Shown: positions 61,729 through 64,000 of the stretch, piece by piece
Numbering within the stretch: the first letter of the stretch is position 1
Layout: each line of letters begins with the position of its first letter
NCBI RefSeq assembly: GCF_014697585.1
Contig: NZ_JACJSB010000015.1
Span: forward strand, 1-64,000
Length of the DNA: 64,000 nt
Origin: Dolichospermum sp. FACHB-1091
GTDB lineage: Bacteria; Cyanobacteriota; Cyanobacteriia; Cyanobacteriales; Nostocaceae
Reading direction: 5' to 3'
Notes under the pieces: generated by a model
Told to the model about the DNA's origin: nothing
Database searches by the model: none
Seen by the model: the letters and a program-made list of their open reading frames with translations, nothing else
Position numbers and translations under genes: made by a program

Positions 61729-62350
61729 TGGAATTTTGGATTTTGGATTTTGGATTTTGGATTTTGGATTTTGGATTTTGGATTTTATTTAAATCAGGTC
61801 CAGTGATATCAAATCGGAAATTTTATGATTCAGTTCCTCCGATTTTCAGGCTCTATTTTGCTAAAATCGGTATTATATAGAATTTTGGATTTTGGATTTT
61901 GGATTTTATTTAAATCAGGTCCAGTGATATCAAATCGGAAATTTTATGATTCAGTTCCTCCGATTTTCAGGCTCTATTTTGCTAAAATCGGTATTATATA
62001 GAATTTTGGATTTTGGATTTTGGATTTTATTTAAATCAGGTCCAGTGATATCAAATCGGAAATTTTATGATTCAGTTCCTCCGATTTTCAGGCTCTATTT
62101 TGCTAAAATCGGTATTATATAGAATTTTGGATTTTGGATTTTGGATTTTATTTAAATCAGGTCCAGTGATATCAAATCGGAAATTTTATGATTCAGTTCC
62201 TCCGATTTTCAGGCTCTATTTTGCTAAAATCGGTATTATATAGGATTTTGGATTTTATTTAAATCAAGTCCAATGATATCAAATCGGAAATTTTATGATT
62301 CAGTTCCTCCGATTTTCAGGCTCTATTTTGCTATAATTGGTATTATATAG
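61729..62350. repeat. nested minisatellite: heptamer arrays inside a 121-bp tandem repeat
   Basis: Five tandem units each consist of an array of the heptamer GGATTTT followed by a conserved core that starts ATTTAAATCAGGTCCAGTGA and ends CGGTATTATATAG. Unit boundaries at 61880, 62001, 62122 and 62243 give a period of exactly 121 bases. The first unit has more heptamers (about six); the last has two fewer (107 bases) and shows the most core substitutions (CAAGTCCAATGA, CTATAATTGG). The core holds an inverted repeat, AAATCGGA / TCCGATTT. The array ends 21 bases before asnS. Confidence 0.95.
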
Positions 62351-62371
62351 TCAAAAAAACAGTTGTAGAAA

Positions 62372-63763
62372 ATGCTAAATCGTCGTATTGCAGAAATATT
62401 AAGAAGTGGTAAACCAGAAGAAACTTTGGTAGTCCAAGGTTGGGTAAGAACAAAACGCGAGTTAAAAGGATTTGCGTTCCTAGAAGTTAATGATGGTTCA
62501 TCTTTGGGTAATTTGCAAGTTGTGATTAATCAAGATTTACCAGATTATCAAGGAATATTAAAACAAATCAATACAGGTGCTTCTATAGAAATATCAGGAG
62601 TAATAGTAGCTTCCCAAGGTAAAGGACAAAGAATAGAATTAAAAGCGGATACGGTGAAAATATACGGAGACGCTGATCCTGATACCTATCCCCTGCAAAA
62701 GAAACGTCATTCCTTTGAGTTTCTAAGAACCATAGCCCATTTGCGCGGTAGAACTAACTCCTTTGGTGCGGTATTTCGGGTGAGAAATGCTTGCGCGACT
62801 GCTATTCACCAATTTTTTCACGAACGGGGTTTTTTATGGGTACATACTCCCATTATTACCGCTAGTGACTGCGAAGGGGCTGGGGAATTATTTACTGTTA
62901 CTAATTTTAATTTAAAGAATGTTCCCCGCAGAGAAAATCAAGAAATTGATTATAGCCAAGACTTCTTTAGTAAACCTGCATATTTAACAGTTAGTGGACA
63001 ATTGGAAGCCGAAATTATGGCTATGGCTTTTACTAATGTCTACACTTTTGGTCCTACATTCCGTGCGGAAAATTCTAATACTTCTCGTCATTTAGCCGAA
63101 TTTTGGATGGTTGAACCAGAAATGGCTTTTTGTGATTTACAAGGTGATATGGATTTGGCTGAGGAGTTTCTGAAATACATTTTTAAATATGTAATGGAAA
63201 CTTGTCCACAAGACATGGAATTTTTCAATGAACGCATTGATAAAACTGTTTTAGAAACTGCTAATAATATTATTAACAATCAATTTGAAAGGTTGACTTA
63301 TACAGAAGCAGTCAAACTTTTAGAAAAAGCCGATGTTAAATTTGATTATCCTGTGAGTTGGGGTGCAGATTTACAATCAGAACATGAACGCTATTTAGCC
63401 GAACAACTGTTTAAAAAGCCAGTCATTGTGACAGATTATCCCGCACAAATCAAAGCTTTTTATATGCGGTTGAGTGACGATGAAAAAACCGTCCGCGCTA
63501 TGGATATTCTCGCACCAAAAATAGGGGAAATTATTGGTGGTTCCCAACGGGAAGAAAGACTTGATGTTTTAGAAAAACGGGTATTAGCACAAGGTATGAA
63601 CCCAGAAGATTTGTGGTGGTATTTAGATTTGCGTCGTTATGGAACTGTTCCTCATGCTGGTTTTGGTTTGGGGTTTGAAAGATTGGTACAATTTATGACG
63701 GGTATGGGGAATATTCGGGATGTAATTCCCTTCCCCCGCACACCAGAAAACGCTGAGTTTTAA
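62372..63763 (+). CDS. asnS: asparaginyl-tRNA synthetase
   Basis: A 463-residue class IIb synthetase: N-terminal OB-fold ([24 protein letters not shown]), motif 2 region [21 protein letters not shown] and motif 3 [12 protein letters not shown]. The sequence [19 protein letters not shown] separates AsnRS from AspRS. It attaches Asn to tRNA-Asn. The minisatellite occupies its upstream region, so the promoter must lie within or before the repeat. Confidence 0.96.
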   Translation: MLNRRIAEILRSGKPEETLVVQGWVRTKRELKGFAFLEVNDGSSLGNLQVVINQDLPDYQGILKQINTGASIEISGVIVASQGKGQRIELKADTVKIYGDADPDTYPLQKKRHSFEFLRTIAHLRGRTNSFGAVFRVRNACATAIHQFFHERGFLWVHTPIITASDCEGAGELFTVTNFNLKNVPRRENQEIDYSQDFFSKPAYLTVSGQLEAEIMAMAFTNVYTFGPTFRAENSNTSRHLAEFWMVEPEMAFCDLQGDMDLAEEFLKYIFKYVMETCPQDMEFFNERIDKTVLETANNIINNQFERLTYTEAVKLLEKADVKFDYPVSWGADLQSEHERYLAEQLFKKPVIVTDYPAQIKAFYMRLSDDEKTVRAMDILAPKIGEIIGGSQREERLDVLEKRVLAQGMNPEDLWWYLDLRRYGTVPHAGFGLGFERLVQFMTGMGNIRDVIPFPRTPENAEF

Positions 63764-63770
63764 TGATTTT

Positions 63771-63798
63771 AGAGACGTTGTAAATAACGTCTCTTTTA
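63771..63798 (+). terminator. terminator after asnS
   Basis: Stem AGAGACGTT / AACGTCTCT with a GTAAAT loop is followed by TTTT, seven bases after the stop codon. It also separates asnS from the convergent partial gene. Confidence 0.88.
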
Positions 63799-63823
63799 AA
63801 AATCTTATTGTTCTAATTGCTAC

Positions 63824-64000
63824 TTATGAATTTGAGAAATAGCAAAACTTTTCAGAGACTGACGAAAGAGGGGGATGATCTGAGATTAAACCACCTTGCG
63901 CGGTAATTTTTTTTGCTGCATCTAAAAGATACTCATAATAAGTATGAGCAATAATGGATAACTGCTTACCAGCGGGATAAATGATATACCAATTTCGCTT
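63824..64000 (-). CDS. 3' end of a LysR-type regulator-like gene (runs off the window)
   Basis: The last 58 codons, RNWYIIYPAGKQLSIIAHTY then YEYLLDAAKKI, end in TAA. The W-Y-x-I-Y-P...K-Q-L-S-x-x-A...Y-x-Y-L-L pattern resembles the C-termini of CbbR/CmpR-like LysR regulators. Too little is visible to name it. A ~22-residue tail after KKI looks lineage-specific. Confidence 0.45.
   Translation of the reverse strand, partial: KRNWYIIYPAGKQLSIIAHTYYEYLLDAAKKITAQGGLISDHPPLSSVSEKFCYFSNS

Noticed and set aside
61729-62350. Possible CRISPR array
   Set aside because: The units are contiguous 121-bp tandem copies with no unique spacers between short repeats, and no cas gene is in the window.

Overview
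The window looks like a chromosomal segment from a filamentous (Nostocales-type) cyanobacterium. The evidence is an allophycocyanin-B alpha gene (apcD), a probable nblB, ndhF of the NDH-1 complex, an RbcR/Ycf30-type LysR regulator, a cyanobacterial tmRNA tag (ANNIVKFARREALVAA), many GCGATCGC (HIP1) octamers, heptanucleotide tandem repeats, and a high load of short palindromic and MITE-like repeats. Coding regions are AT-rich. No rRNA or tRNA gene was recognised.

Layout. 1-9.4 kb: the 5' end of an unidentified minus-strand gene, a long AT-rich gap, a DUF2157 + GDYXXLXY membrane pair, tmRNA (minus), cobU, an unknown coiled-coil gene, a DUF262 + HEPN-nuclease pair that looks like a defence or toxin module, a small membrane protein, and ychF. 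9.4-18 kb: a DUF488 operon, tyrA, a DUF1517 protein, a Ser/Gly/Arg-rich lipoprotein, and an efflux-type operon (membrane fusion protein, FtsX/MacB-like permease, TolC-like protein) with no ATPase gene beside it. 18-25.7 kb: three minus-strand STAND-type ATPase genes. Two of them encode a cytoplasmic P-loop module, a transmembrane helix, a TPR segment and an extracytoplasmic LivK-like ligand-binding domain in one chain. 25.9-31.3 kb: a glutaredoxin-like gene and a cobalamin operon (cobG-cobH-cobI-cbiG/cobJ) behind a cobalamin riboswitch. 31.6-33.0 kb: a decayed IS1634-type element. 33-39 kb: an FAD oxidoreductase, a CBS protein, an NblB-like HEAT protein, a HAD phosphatase, a catalytic-domain-less ArgRS relative and a Crp-family regulator. 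39.2-43.2 kb: a minus-strand operon of a Ser/Thr kinase, a PstS-like binding protein and a TM-TPR-LivK-like protein whose extracytoplasmic half is paralogous to the STAND fusions. 43.2-48.8 kb: a 208-bp MITE, rbcR, an NnrU-family gene, an atypical thioredoxin and ndhF. 48.9-54.9 kb: an accessory zone with a truncated kinase, several toxin-antitoxin pairs and remnants, a frameshifted restriction endonuclease and a circularly permuted m5C methyltransferase. The toxin-antitoxin and restriction-modification part lies between direct repeats. 54.9-64 kb: housekeeping genes (ftsI-like PBP, a glutamate-cysteine-ligase-like enzyme, apcD, rlmD, an anti-sigma factor, asnS), a nested minisatellite upstream of asnS, and the 3' end of a LysR-type gene.

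The most unusual theme is the repeated use of one extracytoplasmic module (TM + TPR + LivK-like fold). It is fused to STAND ATPases at 18.3-24.1 kb and co-transcribed with a Ser/Thr kinase at 39.2-43.2 kb. This suggests a family of ligand-sensing transmembrane signalling proteins built from ABC-transporter binding proteins. Second-tier items are the DUF262/HEPN pair, the permuted methyltransferase, the riboswitch-led cob operon, a pair of hairpins at 57.98-58.06 kb whose wobble pairs point to a plus-strand RNA, and the heptamer plus 121-bp nested repeat.

All calls come from reading the sequence and recalling family features. No database search was run.
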